Of a stretch of DNA of 64,000 nt, positions 34,120 to 43,034 are shown one piece after another (the first letter of the stretch is position 1; every line of letters begins with the position of its first letter). The notes beneath the pieces were generated by a model. It was given only the letters and a program-made list of their open reading frames with translations. It searched no databases and had not been told where the DNA came from. Source of the stretch: Streptomyces sporangiiformans. Lineage in GTDB: Bacteria; Actinomycetota; Actinomycetes; Streptomycetales; Streptomycetaceae. The translations under genes were made by a program, and so were the position numbers. The stretch spans positions 1 to 64,000 of the forward strand of contig NZ_VCHX02000101.1 in the NCBI RefSeq assembly GCF_005768555.2. The letters run 5' to 3'.

Positions 34120-34557
34120 TCACTGCCGGTACCACTCGTCCTCGTCCTCCTCCAGCGACCGCGACAGATAGTCCACCAGCCCACTCGCCACCCAGCGCCT
34201 GCTGTCGTCCTCGTGCTCCCAGACGAAGATGTCCGGCCTGCGGGGCGTGCGTACGAAGGCGAACTGGTCACCGGCGCCGTTGTCCCCGAAGAAGAGGAGG
34301 GCGTCGAAGGGCATGTAGAGCTCGGCGAAGGCGGTGGAGGATCGGAAGTGCAGGTTCTCTTCGACGATCCGCTCCAGGGGCCAGACCGTGTCCGTGCCGT
34401 AGTGTCCGACGATCCCGTCGGTCTCCAGGAGCAGGGCGCGCAGCTCGGCCGGGAGCGCGTCTCCGAGCCGCTCCTCCGCCGCATCCATGGCGACGGCGTC
34501 GACGGGATCCCTGAACTCGGCCTCGGGGAAGGCCTGGAGGGCCGCCTCTATCCACAT
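34120..34557 (-). CDS. SUKH/SMI1-KNR4-family immunity-like protein
   Basis: 145 aa from ATG 34557. MDAAEERLGDALPAELRALL, then LETDGIVGHYGTDTVWPLER, DALLFFGDNGAGDQFAFV and WEHEDDSRRWVASGLVDYLS: the standard SUKH-1 arrangement (LP..LR.LL...DG, W....I, FG..G.GD.F). The family neutralises nuclease and other polymorphic toxins. Confidence 0.85.
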   Translation of the reverse strand: MWIEAALQAFPEAEFRDPVDAVAMDAAEERLGDALPAELRALLLETDGIVGHYGTDTVWPLERIVEENLHFRSSTAFAELYMPFDALLFFGDNGAGDQFAFVRTPRRPDIFVWEHEDDSRRWVASGLVDYLSRSLEEDEDEWYRQ

Positions 34558-34769
34558 GAGGGGCAGCCTACGAGGCGCCCCAAGCTGACCGTTGTGCATG
34601 ACGACTTCGAGCAAGGGAGCACCGTGCTGGAGCTGGGGGCCTCTACAGGTCGAGGCGGGCGCGTTCCCAAGCAGACGGCCGGGCCTTGAAGCGGAACGGA
34701 TCTCCCCACCGGAAGCCTCCGCCGGTTACGCTCCGCAATGCCGATCACTCTCGTCCGAGGGAGCCTGTG

Positions 34770-35993
34770 GTGGCAGACGACATACCGCGGTTGACGATGA
34801 AAGCCGATGCCGAACGTGGCTTGTGGACGCTGAGCACGACAGCTGGAGCACTGGGTCGACCAGTCGTCAGTGGCGACACCGTGTACCTACAGGTATCGGA
34901 CAGCCGGATAGCGGCCCTCGACGCACAGGGCGGCCGGATCCGCTGGTGCGGCGAGGCGCTCACGCAGCCGGATCCGGACGCGCTGGTGTGCGGGGGCGGC
35001 GCGGTTGTCGTCCCCGTGCAGCGGGATTACGACCGCAGCGGGTTCACCGCTCTGGACGCGGCGACCGGCGAAGTGCGGTGGACGCGCCGGAAGAGCGGGC
35101 TGCACGAGGCAGCCGCCGCTGGTTCGACCGTGGTGCTGTGGAACGCCTCCGGGGAGGACCGGAGCAGGATCGCCGGTGTCGACGCGCTGACCGGAGAGAC
35201 GCTGTGGGAGGACGAGTTCGAGCGGATCGGCGACCTGCTGGTGCGCGGCGACCGGGTGATCTTCGAAGCCGGGGGCTACCGCGCCCTGGACGCCCGCACC
35301 GGTGGGGAGGTGTGGCACGAGGGGTACGGATCCTTGCTCGAGCAGGACGGGATCAGTGATGGAGCGGTCTTCCACGACTGGAGCGGTGGCTTCTCACCCG
35401 CGCTGGCCATCCGTGCCTCGGACACCGGGAAGCCGCTGGCCACCACGTACTTCCCGAAGCGGGCGTTGAAGGATTTCTCCAGTCCGCCCACCCTGGTCGA
35501 CGGAGGCCGCGTGCTCTTCTCCAGGCCCTTCGAGCGCCGCGTCCTGCTCTGCGCTTATGCGGGTCTGGACCAAGCCGTGACACTGGGGAAACAGCGGCTG
35601 GGCAGGTGGCGCCTCACCTCCTTCTCCCAGCCGGCGGTGTGCGTCGGCGACTGGGTGTACGCGCTCTCGCTGCGCCAGCGGCTGTACGCAGCCAAGGTCG
35701 GCGGGAAGCGCGGGCTGCGACAGCTGGCAGTGGCCTATCAGGACGGATGGAACCCGGGTGCGCTGCGGCCGACGGAGATCACAGCTGGTCCCGGACATGT
35801 GTTCGCCGCTGACTGGAGGGCGGTGGCCGCGGTCCGCGACGGCCGGGTGCTGTGGGCGGCGGCCGCGGATGTGTCGGACAACCTGCCTGTCCCGCTCGGC
35901 GCCGACCGAGTGCTGTTCCGGTCCAGCAGCCGGGACCGAAGGGTAAACCGACTGCACTGCGCGGACGCGGAGACCGGCCGCCGCCTTACCTGA
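34770..35993 (+). CDS. PQQ-like beta-propeller protein
   Basis: 407 aa; GTG 34770 preferred over GTG 34767 for spacing to GAGGGAG. Repeats of the pyrrolo-quinoline-quinone-like blade: VYLQVSDSRIAALDAQGGRI, RWCG; AALDAATGEVRWTRR; GVDALTGETLWEDEF; ALDARTGGEVWHEGY; and a C-terminal WAAAADVSDNL. No signal peptide or lipobox, so unlike BamB it appears cytosolic. Lone rightward gene inside the leftward array. Confidence 0.85.
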   Translation: MADDIPRLTMKADAERGLWTLSTTAGALGRPVVSGDTVYLQVSDSRIAALDAQGGRIRWCGEALTQPDPDALVCGGGAVVVPVQRDYDRSGFTALDAATGEVRWTRRKSGLHEAAAAGSTVVLWNASGEDRSRIAGVDALTGETLWEDEFERIGDLLVRGDRVIFEAGGYRALDARTGGEVWHEGYGSLLEQDGISDGAVFHDWSGGFSPALAIRASDTGKPLATTYFPKRALKDFSSPPTLVDGGRVLFSRPFERRVLLCAYAGLDQAVTLGKQRLGRWRLTSFSQPAVCVGDWVYALSLRQRLYAAKVGGKRGLRQLAVAYQDGWNPGALRPTEITAGPGHVFAADWRAVAAVRDGRVLWAAAADVSDNLPVPLGADRVLFRSSSRDRRVNRLHCADAETGRRLT

Positions 35994-36079
35994 GACGGCG
36001 TTTGAGCTTGATCACCGCCCAGCGGATCATGGTTTCCAAGCGGGCCGGGATTCTCCAGAGAGCCGGTCCGTCCCCTCGC

Positions 36080-36664
36080 TCATCGCACCGAATGATGGTC
36101 CAGGAAGTCGGTCAGCACATCGGGAGGGTTGGCGGCCTCGGTGGCTTCCGTCTCCCAGCCCGGGCGGTCCATGTCGAACAGCACGATCGGTACCGGTCGT
36201 CCGAGTACCCGAGCAAGGTGGCCGCCGGCGCGCAGGTGGCGGGCTACGTCGATGCACACCTCGTCGAATCGACGGACAAGTTCGTCGTCGTGTGCGGCGC
36301 ACACCTCGTCGGAGAGTCCGTCCTCGTCCTCGTACCAGAGCCCTTCCGCCTGTGCCTCGGCCAGGTGCAGGCTGCTGCCGACCGGGTCCTCGGGAACATG
36401 GCCGAGCCTTTCGAACCCTTCCAGCAACCCGTACGAGTACTCCCAACGGGCGGACCCTTCGTACGAACAGCCCTGCTCCAGCACCCGGCGGACCTCGCTC
36501 TCGGTGTTGTAGCCGATGGACGCGTAGGGGTAGCGAGGATCCTGGTCGATGCGCCAGATCTCGAGCGAGACGACGTAGATCTCGGTCCGGAGGGCCGCCG
36601 GGAAGTCGTGCAGGACGCGTTCGGCTCCGTGGCGCACATGGTCGCGGAAGGCCCTCTCCGTCAT
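36080..36664 (-). CDS. Immunity-like protein, possibly DUF4303
   Basis: 194 aa from ATG 36664 (GGGGAAG site). YVVSLEIWRIDQDPRYPYAS, IGYNTESEVRRVL and ARWEYSYGLLEGFERLG follow the pattern of DUF4303 (a strand, an xNTE motif, then W.Y). The C-terminal half has RRFDEVCIDVARHLRA and PIVLFDMDRPGWETEATEAA. DUF4303 proteins are predicted immunity proteins. Assignment tentative. Confidence 0.6.
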   Translation of the reverse strand: MTERAFRDHVRHGAERVLHDFPAALRTEIYVVSLEIWRIDQDPRYPYASIGYNTESEVRRVLEQGCSYEGSARWEYSYGLLEGFERLGHVPEDPVGSSLHLAEAQAEGLWYEDEDGLSDEVCAAHDDELVRRFDEVCIDVARHLRAGGHLARVLGRPVPIVLFDMDRPGWETEATEAANPPDVLTDFLDHHSVR

Positions 36665-36704
36665 GACTTCCCCGCCTGGCCCATGAGTATCGAGAAGGGT
36701 TCGG

Positions 36705-37288
36705 TCACCTGAACCCGATCGTCTTCAAAAGATCCACTCTCTGCCGCGCCTCAGTACGAGCCTCGTCTCGCACCCGAGCCACCGAACTAGCGTCCACTGA
36801 GGTGTCAACCGAAAGGAGATCGAGGTATTTCAGTTGTTCGGCAAGCTCGGACTGCTTTGTAGCCCTGCCGCTGTTCGAGGCCTCATCCAGGAAGTGCGCT
36901 GAATCCATCAGAACGGCCGAGCAGTACGAAACCCATGAGGTGTCGCCGGTCGCCATGTACGAGTAGGCATAATAGAGGGCAGACAGGGCGTCTGAGATAT
37001 AAGCTCCTACACCGGAGGGCTCCTCTTCCGATGCGAGTTCTGGAAACTCGTAGATCTGCTGCCGCACTTCCTCATGATCCGCGTTTCCGACTGAAGTTGA
37101 TTCGGTGATCCACAGAGCATCCAGCAACGAGAGGTACATGTCCGCGTCTCGCAGACGGTTACCTTCCAGGCCCACCCCCAGAAGAACGTGGCCGATACCC
37201 GTTCCACGCACCCCGCCAAGAACAGCTGACAAGCGACAGGAGAGGCGCTCTCCAGGAAGGACGATAGACGTTGTTCCAAGTTCACCAC
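36705..37288 (-). pseudogene. DUF416-family gene with frameshift
   Basis: N-terminal frame from GTG 37288: MVNLEQRLSSFLESASPVAC, QLFLAGCVERVSATFF. A five-base C-run (37175-37179) marks a shift, after which the family continues in another frame: GVGLEGNRLRDADMYLSLLD, ALWITESTS, SALYYAYSYMATGD and DAS...EARQRVDLLKTIGF. The order (CxER, YLSLLDALW, helical core) matches DUF416/YjaG. A homopolymer slip or sequencing error is the likely cause. Confidence 0.75.
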
Positions 37289-37830
37289 AGGAAAGTCCTA
37301 ATCTTTGTTCCAGATTCTCGCTGAAATACTTCGCCAGTTATTCGGCCTCCAGAAGCTCGAATCAGCGGCGCGCAAGTCGTGTCGCACACACTCCTCGATG
37401 CCCCCCGCGAACAGGCCCCCGTGCGGCTGCTACCGGGTCGCCGCCCTGGCTCCCAGCACGGTCGACGGGTTCTTCGGTCAGTCCGACCGGGACATGCTCA
37501 TGGACGCGGACGGCGCTGAAGTCGACCTCATGGAGTACCGCTGGGGGGATTACTCGCCCGACACACAGCAGGCGATGCAGAAGCTGAGGAACTTTCAGAG
37601 GGCAGGGCCATCGCCCAGGAGAGGCCTCGACGACAGCAGGAACGCGCACCTTTCACAGCACCGCAGCACCCCCGTCACGCAAGCAACTCAGAATCCCCAC
37701 AAGCAAGCAACCACCCCACGCCCCCGGATACGCGCCTGGCTGTTCGGGGCCGCTGTGCGCCCAGACACGATCAGGCCACAAGAGCAATCAAGCTGCCCCG
37801 GTTCATCCTCATCTGCCCAGCCATGCAAGG
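37289..37830. other. Intergenic region with a short coding-like relic
   Basis: About 540 bp between the divergent DUF416 and lipoprotein genes. At 37430-37593 one frame reads YRVAALAPSTVDGFFGQSDR and ADGAEVDLMEYRWGDYSPDT, which looks like former protein, but there is no good start and the ends are random. The remainder is gene-free. Confidence 0.35.
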
Positions 37831-37872
37831 AAGTTCGCTGTGGCGAAACCATTCGCCCCACGGATACCGTCA
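37831..37872 (+). promoter_or_regulatory. Shared upstream element of the lipoprotein operon
   Basis: AAGTTCGCTGTGGC (37831-37844) runs into TGGCGAAACCA, and GGATACCGTCA follows at 37862-37872. The first 14 bases are identical to 48169-48182 upstream of a DcrB-like/WXG100-like/substrate operon. The TGGCGAAACCA...ACGGnTACCGTCA part is repeated upstream of the relic at 60827. GAAAC with CGTC at this distance could be an ECF-sigma promoter; not proven. Confidence 0.55.
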
Positions 37873-37911
37873 AGACTCTTGGCTGGTTTTACGTCTCACG
37901 GGGAGTTCACA

Positions 37912-38583
37912 GTGAAGCGCCGCACCTTGCCCGTTGCTGCAGCGTTCGCCGCAACCGCAGTCCTGCTACTGACGGCCTGCGGCGGCGGGGACGGTAAGTC
38001 GAAGGACAACGACAAGATCGCGGGAGCCGATCAGGGATCGAAGAAGCCGGAGAAGTCGGCGGACCCGTCGGCGGCACCGGCGGAGGACAAGCCGGACGGC
38101 GTGGACGTGTCCCTGCCCAAGGACATAAACCTGGTCTTCGACTGGGACAAGCCGAAGAACAAGAACGAGGCCGAGGCGATGGCCGACGCCGCCAACTTCT
38201 TCCGCGCCATCTACCGGGGCGTCGACAAGCGCACGACCAAGGACGCGGCCGTGACCGCCTACGCCACCGGCGAGGGACTCCGCTACGCGCAGGTTCAGAT
38301 CAACGAGTGGATCAAGGGTGGCTGGACCGCCACCGGCACTCTGCGCCACTACGACGCCACCACACGGTCCACCACCAACGACAAGTCCGTGGAGGTGGCG
38401 TTCTGCGCGGACTCGGGGAAGTTCTACGGCAAGGAAATCAAAACCCAGAAGCTCCTGAAGACCGAGCCCAGCATCGAGGACTTCGACTACTACAAGATCA
38501 TCATGGTCAAGTTCCCCACGGGCAAGGACCTTTGGCAGGCGTCCAAGGTGTTCGTCGAGACGAAGGCGGCGAAGTGCCAGTGA
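37912..38583 (+). CDS. Secreted lipoprotein, family A (second copy)
   Basis: 223 aa from GTG 37912 (GGGGAG site). Lipobox LLTAC with Cys23, acidic/Lys-rich linker (GADQGSKKPEKSADPSAAPA), then LPKDINLVFDWDKPKNKNEA, YAQVQINEWIKGGWTATGTL, VAFCADSGKFYGKEIKTQKL and C-terminal AAKCQ. Closest to the 6212 copy (KDINLVFDWDKP against KSVDLVFDFDKP). Overlaps its partner by GTGA. Surface-exposed, function unknown. Confidence 0.87.
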   Translation: MKRRTLPVAAAFAATAVLLLTACGGGDGKSKDNDKIAGADQGSKKPEKSADPSAAPAEDKPDGVDVSLPKDINLVFDWDKPKNKNEAEAMADAANFFRAIYRGVDKRTTKDAAVTAYATGEGLRYAQVQINEWIKGGWTATGTLRHYDATTRSTTNDKSVEVAFCADSGKFYGKEIKTQKLLKTEPSIEDFDYYKIIMVKFPTGKDLWQASKVFVETKAAKCQ

Positions 38584-39659
38584 ACGGATCGCGACGCAGA
38601 GTCCTCAGCACGGCAGCCCTGACGCTGGCCCTCAGCGCCCTCGTCCTCACCCAATCCGCCTACGCGGCAAAGCCGGTGGGTTCGGGCAAGGGAGCCACCA
38701 CGGACGAGAGAGGCGGCGGCGACGAAACCGGCATCTACGCCGCCGCAAAGGTGCAGTACTCCGGAGCCGTCACCAAAGACGGCAGCGCCGGGAACGTGAC
38801 GTCCTCCGACGTCAACTGGGACCCGCCGCCCTGCTGGTACGCCCCCTACCTCGGCGCCAAGGACTTCAAGAAGAAGATGTCCAAGGACATCGAGGACGTC
38901 AAGAGCACGCCCGGCATGACGGGCCACGCGGGCGCGGCGGTCGGCGAGATGCAGCGCCACTACGAGGACGAGTACGGCTGGACCGACACCCCCGGCTACA
39001 AGGACTACAACGTCGAGAAGGACGGCGAGGGGATGTTCTGGGCCGGTGTCGAGAACCCCAACGAGCCGGACTACCTCAAGCGGACCTCGTGCAGCGACCT
39101 CCCCTTCTGGGTCGACAACGGCGAGCCCCCGCCGCCCCAGTACGAAGAGGCCATCACTCCGGAGATGCTCGCCGCCCTCGCCTACCAGCACATGGAGCTA
39201 CCCGACACCAAGGTCACGCTCGCTCCCAACGGCAACACCAAGGTGAACCTGCCGACTTGGGCCTGGCTCGACGACGCCGTCTTCGACGAGGTCCAGGCCA
39301 CGGCGGCCATCAACGTCCCCGGATTCAACATCCAGGCGACAACGACCGCCACCCCCAAGTCCCTCACCCTCGACCCCGGCACCGAAGACGCCACCACCAT
39401 CCCCGCCGACGGCGAATGCCCCATCGTCGACGGCAAGATCGGTGAGCCCTACGCCAAGGGCAAGTCCAAGGAAACCCCTCCCTGCGGCATCATCTACCGC
39501 CGCTCCTCCAACGGAGGCACGTTCCCTCTCAAGGCACAACTCACCTGGGAGATCAGCTGGACGGGCACCGGCCAGGCCGGAGCGGTCAACATGCCCGACG
39601 GCACGATCGAGGCCGTCCAGAACGTCACCGTCGAAGAAATCCAGTCCATCAACCGCTGA
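38580..39659 (+). CDS. Secreted partner protein, family B (second copy)
   Basis: 359 aa from GTG 38580. Signal peptide LTLALSALVLTQSAYA. Landmarks: VNWDPPPCWYAPYLGAKDFK, YNVEKDGEGMFWAGV, NGNTKVNLPTWAWLDD, TPPCGIIYRRSS, LTWEISWTG and C-terminal EEIQSINR. It retains every Cys position of the 6859 copy that I can align. Followed by a strong terminator, so the pair forms its own transcript. Confidence 0.87.
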   Translation: MNGSRRRVLSTAALTLALSALVLTQSAYAAKPVGSGKGATTDERGGGDETGIYAAAKVQYSGAVTKDGSAGNVTSSDVNWDPPPCWYAPYLGAKDFKKKMSKDIEDVKSTPGMTGHAGAAVGEMQRHYEDEYGWTDTPGYKDYNVEKDGEGMFWAGVENPNEPDYLKRTSCSDLPFWVDNGEPPPPQYEEAITPEMLAALAYQHMELPDTKVTLAPNGNTKVNLPTWAWLDDAVFDEVQATAAINVPGFNIQATTTATPKSLTLDPGTEDATTIPADGECPIVDGKIGEPYAKGKSKETPPCGIIYRRSSNGGTFPLKAQLTWEISWTGTGQAGAVNMPDGTIEAVQNVTVEEIQSINR

Positions 39660-39679
39660 GCGAGCGGAGCACGTGATGC

Positions 39680-39711
39680 GCGGCCGGCTCAGTCCCCACG
39701 GAGCCGGCCGC
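39680..39711 (+). terminator. Rho-independent-like terminator
   Basis: GCGGCCGGCTC - 10-base loop - GAGCCGGCCGC, a perfect 11-bp stem, then CTTCTCTGT. It lies 21 bp after the partner gene stop and separates it from the WXG100-like gene. Confidence 0.85.
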
Positions 39712-39800
39712 TTCTCTGTCTCCACATCAAGAACACGATTCCCCACCCCCTGAAACACCATCCCCCCACCGACGAACCACTCAGGAAACCGGACCAGAGC

Positions 39801-40103
39801 ATGAGCGACCTGCGCCTCGAAGACACGGTCTTCGAGGATCTGAAGAAGACCTTCTCGACGATCAGCGACCGGATGGACACCGCGCGCCGCACACTCCGCG
39901 GCGCCGACGGATCGGCGGTGGGCGAGAGCAAGCTCGTCGAGGAGATCCACGAATTCGCCGACGATTGGGGCTACGGCATCAAACAGCTCGGAAAGCACAC
40001 GCACGGCGCCGTGAAGATGATCAACAAGATAGGCCAGGAGTTCGGCAAGCTCGACCACGATCTGGCCGAGTCCCTCAAGTCGACGAAGAAGAAGGGCAAG
40101 TAA
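39801..40103 (+). CDS. WXG100-like protein paired with a T7SS substrate
   Basis: 100 aa from ATG 39801. Two helices: FEDLKKTFSTISDRMDTARR and IKQLGKHTHGAVKMINKIGQ, with FADDWGYGIKQL at the turn (a single Trp-x-Tyr-Gly in place of WxG) and a C-terminal DHDLAESLKSTKKKGK. Length and helix-turn-helix form fit WXG100/EsxB proteins. The next gene starts one base after its stop. Confidence 0.8.
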   Translation: MSDLRLEDTVFEDLKKTFSTISDRMDTARRTLRGADGSAVGESKLVEEIHEFADDWGYGIKQLGKHTHGAVKMINKIGQEFGKLDHDLAESLKSTKKKGK

Positions 40104-40104
40104 C

Positions 40105-41319
40105 GTGGCCGGCAAGCGCCCCGCCTTTCCGAACATAGGCTGGGACCCGACGCCCGGCGACGTCGACGACACCCGGGACCTCGCCAAGAAGCTCGGCGGC
40201 CTGGCGAGCGAACTCAGCACCACTCTTCAAGAGTTGGAGCGGATCGAGGCGGGCGCCTGGAAGGGCAAGACCGCGGTCGCCTTCACCGAGTACGTCGGGA
40301 AGGACGTCACCCCGCTCATCCGCAAGAGCCACGGCTCCTTCGACAAGGCCTCGCGCGCGCTGCACCGCTGGGCCAACGAGCTGCAGGACTTCCAAGACGA
40401 GGCGGACCGGCTCGAGAAGTCCGCCGGAGAGAAACTGGAAGCCCAGGAGACGGCCCAGCAGAAAGCCGACGCGAAGGGCGACGGCAAGGGCAGCGAGGCT
40501 CTCGGCAAGGCCTCCGGCGCGGTGGACGAGGTCACCAGCAAGGTCTACGACCTCGAAGAGCGGTACAAGCGGGCTGCCGGGAACATCAGCAAGGAGCTCG
40601 ACAAGGCCGGCGACATCGCCCCGGACGAGCCCGGGTTCTGGGACAAGCTCACACAGGGGGTGGCCGATGCTTGGGACGCCACCGGGAAGTGGATCAAGGA
40701 TCACGCAGATGACATCAAGGCGATCGGCGACGTACTGAGCCTGATCAGCAGCGCCTTGGGCGTCCTGGCCATCATCACGGCCCCCTTCGAGCCCGTCGGG
40801 GCGATCTTCGCCGCAGCGGCGATGGTCACCAGCGGAGCGGCCCTGCTCACTCATCTGGCAGCCAAAGCGGCTGGTGCTGATGTCAGCTGGGTCGACATCG
40901 GGTTCGACGCTCTCGGCATCCTCCCTGGCGTCAAGGGCCTCACGGGAACCGCAGCACTCGCCAAGGGCACCAACGCCACCGCGCGTGCCGCGAAGCTCGG
41001 CTCGGGTTATCGCGGGGCGACGGACATCGGCAAGACGTTCATTCTCTTCGGCCCGCTGAAGGCCACCCCCGTGGTGAAGCTCGGCGAGGGCGGTAGCCGT
41101 ATGGCGCTCGCCGTCGAGAGCGGACTGCAGAACGTCCGCCAAGGGCAATGGCTCGGCACCCAGGGAATCAACCTGATCGGTTCGAAGCTACCGTTCGTCA
41201 GGAGTGCCGAGGTGCTCGCACCCATGGGCAATGCCGGTCGCGCCCTGGACGCCACCATCAAGGCCGGTCTCACCGGGCACAAGGCCAACACCATCGCCCA
41301 CAACGACTACGGAAACTGA
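40105..41319 (+). CDS. Large T7SS-type substrate with N-terminal WXG/LXG-like domain
   Basis: 404 aa from GTG 40105. N-terminal ~190 residues are helical with DPTPGDVDDTRDLAKKLGG, EAGAWKGKTAVAF (a true WxG) and RWANELQDFQDEADRL, the putative T7SS-secreted N-domain. A hydrophobic hairpin follows (about 214-258). The C-terminal ~140 residues (GFDALGILPGVKGLTGTAAL, GTQGINLIGSKLPFV) show no toxin active site I know. It shares PxPGD and FQDEAD with the substrates at 49198 and 60312. Confidence 0.8.
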   Translation: MAGKRPAFPNIGWDPTPGDVDDTRDLAKKLGGLASELSTTLQELERIEAGAWKGKTAVAFTEYVGKDVTPLIRKSHGSFDKASRALHRWANELQDFQDEADRLEKSAGEKLEAQETAQQKADAKGDGKGSEALGKASGAVDEVTSKVYDLEERYKRAAGNISKELDKAGDIAPDEPGFWDKLTQGVADAWDATGKWIKDHADDIKAIGDVLSLISSALGVLAIITAPFEPVGAIFAAAAMVTSGAALLTHLAAKAAGADVSWVDIGFDALGILPGVKGLTGTAALAKGTNATARAAKLGSGYRGATDIGKTFILFGPLKATPVVKLGEGGSRMALAVESGLQNVRQGQWLGTQGINLIGSKLPFVRSAEVLAPMGNAGRALDATIKAGLTGHKANTIAHNDYGN

Positions 41320-41364
41320 CCGCGTCCCTACGCTGTCGCCGTTCCTCTTGAGAAGACACCCTGT

Positions 41365-42030
41365 ATGGACAGCATCGAAAATCCTCATGTCATGGGCGTG
41401 CAAGGCACCACACTGCCCACCATGGCCTTCCGTCTCCCCGAAGGCATGCATGCCATCGAGGTCTCCCTGGACGAGACGGAACGTACCCGAGCGGTACAGC
41501 AGTTGGTCCGGGACATCTACCCACGAGGCGAAGAGCCCTTGTGGGAGGCCATGAGCGCCCTGTACAGCGCGACGGCGGAGGAGATGCTGGCAGGGGGTGT
41601 CTCGTTCTTCGGCATCGGCCTGTACGACATCGGTGACGGCGGCGTAGCCCACTGTTCGCTCACGATGTCCGTCTTCGAGTCCGGTGAGACGGATCAGGAC
41701 GTTGTGGCCCAGGGCATACTCGCCGTCCTGAACCCCGATCCCATGCGCGAAGTCACCTGGCTCGACCTGCCCTGTGGACCCGCTGTCTCAGCGATCTCCT
41801 TCCGCAAACTCGTGGTGGACGGGAACTACACGAAGAGCGGCAAGGACGAGGACCTGACGATGGGGCAGTTTCAGATTCACGTCCCCTTCCCGACCGGCCC
41901 CTACACGGCTGTGATCACTCTGGATACGGCATCCATGGAACAGTGGGAAGAGTTCACCCACGCCATTGCGGGAATCGTCGGCTCGCTGGATTTCGGCGGG
42001 CCGTCCGACCAGAGCGGCCAGCCTGACTGA
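41365..42030 (+). CDS. DcrB/PsbP-like protein
   Basis: 221 aa from ATG 41365. LPTMAFRLPEGMHAIEVSLD (opening strand), beta-rich SFFGIGLYDIGDGGVAHCSL, FQIHVPFPTGPYTAVITLDT and a final helix WEEFTHAIAGIVGSLDFGG. More divergent than the 33944 copy but the same plan and ending. It follows the substrate gene by 45 bp. Confidence 0.65.
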   Translation: MDSIENPHVMGVQGTTLPTMAFRLPEGMHAIEVSLDETERTRAVQQLVRDIYPRGEEPLWEAMSALYSATAEEMLAGGVSFFGIGLYDIGDGGVAHCSLTMSVFESGETDQDVVAQGILAVLNPDPMREVTWLDLPCGPAVSAISFRKLVVDGNYTKSGKDEDLTMGQFQIHVPFPTGPYTAVITLDTASMEQWEEFTHAIAGIVGSLDFGGPSDQSGQPD

Positions 42031-42084
42031 CTGACTCGACCGAATTCATCCACGGGGAGATGACTCAAGAAAGATGACGCGCTA

Positions 42085-42975
42085 ATGGACTGGTACCCCG
42101 CCCCCGACGAAGACCTCCTCCTTCGCACCACCGCAAAGTTCGCCACCGGCGTCGCCCCCGCGGTCTCAGGTTGCAGGTGGTTCCGTGACCCCGAACGGAA
42201 GGACATCCAGGGCGAGTTGTCCGGATGGCCCTCAGGCCCCGCCTTCACCCTGCGCACGACCGGCGACCAGGCCGCTCGGCGCACCGGCCGTGCCTTCCTC
42301 GTGGGCATCCCGCTGATCGCCAACCTCATCGCCAACATCGGCGGAGCCGCCGGCTCACCCTTCGGCGACGTACCCGTACGGGGAAAGCCGGAGGAGCCGG
42401 AGAACGAGGTCCGCGACTTTCCCGTCATGTGGGCCGCGTCCGGGGCCCTCGCACGTACGGTCCCGTGGCAGCTGGATCCCGGCCGGCGCCCGGAGGGATA
42501 CGTCACGGATCTCGCCCTGACCAGTCGGCGACTGCTCTTCCTCGGCGTCCGCAGCGGCACCCTCGACAAGGCCGACGTCCTGGGCGAGTTTCCGCGGGAA
42601 TCCATCGCCACGGCCCGGCAGATGAAGTTCAGCGAGATCGGCGCGGATGTGCGCATCACGTTCGCCGACCAGTCCTGGATCCGCCTGTTCACCGGTAACC
42701 CGGACAGCGCCGAGAGGCTCGCCGAGTTGCTCACCGGAACTGTCCAGATGCTGCCCGAGAGCGCGCTGTCGGAGGGCCAGCGTCAACGGGTGACCCGCTT
42801 CATGGCCGACCTCCCCGACACGGCGCAGCCGCCGGCGTACACAAAGCTGGCCAGCGGGATCGTCATGGTCGAAGCCCGCGTTCCCGCTAAGGCCGGAACG
42901 GACCTCTTCGAGACGCATTCGATCCTGATGGACGCGTCGGGCGCCCCGGCCCAGCCGGAGCCCGGCGACCTGTAG
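42085..42975 (+). CDS. Protein of unknown function, PH-like segment possible
   Basis: 296 aa from ATG 42085. One hydrophobic stretch (AFLVGIPLIANLIANIGGAA, about residues 72-91). Later VTDLALTSRRLLFLGVRSGT, RESIATARQMKFSEIGADVR and ITFADQSWIRLFTG resemble the strands of bacterial PH-like domains (L.lT..rLlf). C-terminal IVMVEARVPAKAG. Cytosolic or membrane-associated; not recognised. Confidence 0.68.
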   Translation: MDWYPAPDEDLLLRTTAKFATGVAPAVSGCRWFRDPERKDIQGELSGWPSGPAFTLRTTGDQAARRTGRAFLVGIPLIANLIANIGGAAGSPFGDVPVRGKPEEPENEVRDFPVMWAASGALARTVPWQLDPGRRPEGYVTDLALTSRRLLFLGVRSGTLDKADVLGEFPRESIATARQMKFSEIGADVRITFADQSWIRLFTGNPDSAERLAELLTGTVQMLPESALSEGQRQRVTRFMADLPDTAQPPAYTKLASGIVMVEARVPAKAGTDLFETHSILMDASGAPAQPEPGDL

Positions 42976-43034
42976 CGCATACGACGCTTTTCTTCCTTTT
43001 CGCAACGCGACCGAGACCGGAGGCCGGGTCCCCG

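Noticed and set aside
37305..37997. 230-codon rightward frame overlapping the second lipoprotein start
   Set aside because: Its last third overlaps the lipoprotein gene in another frame; only a short central piece looks like former protein.
40105..41319. Nuclease or ADP-ribosyltransferase toxin domain at the C-terminus of the large substrates
   Set aside because: No catalytic motif could be identified in any of the three C-terminal regions, so I call them substrates, not toxins.
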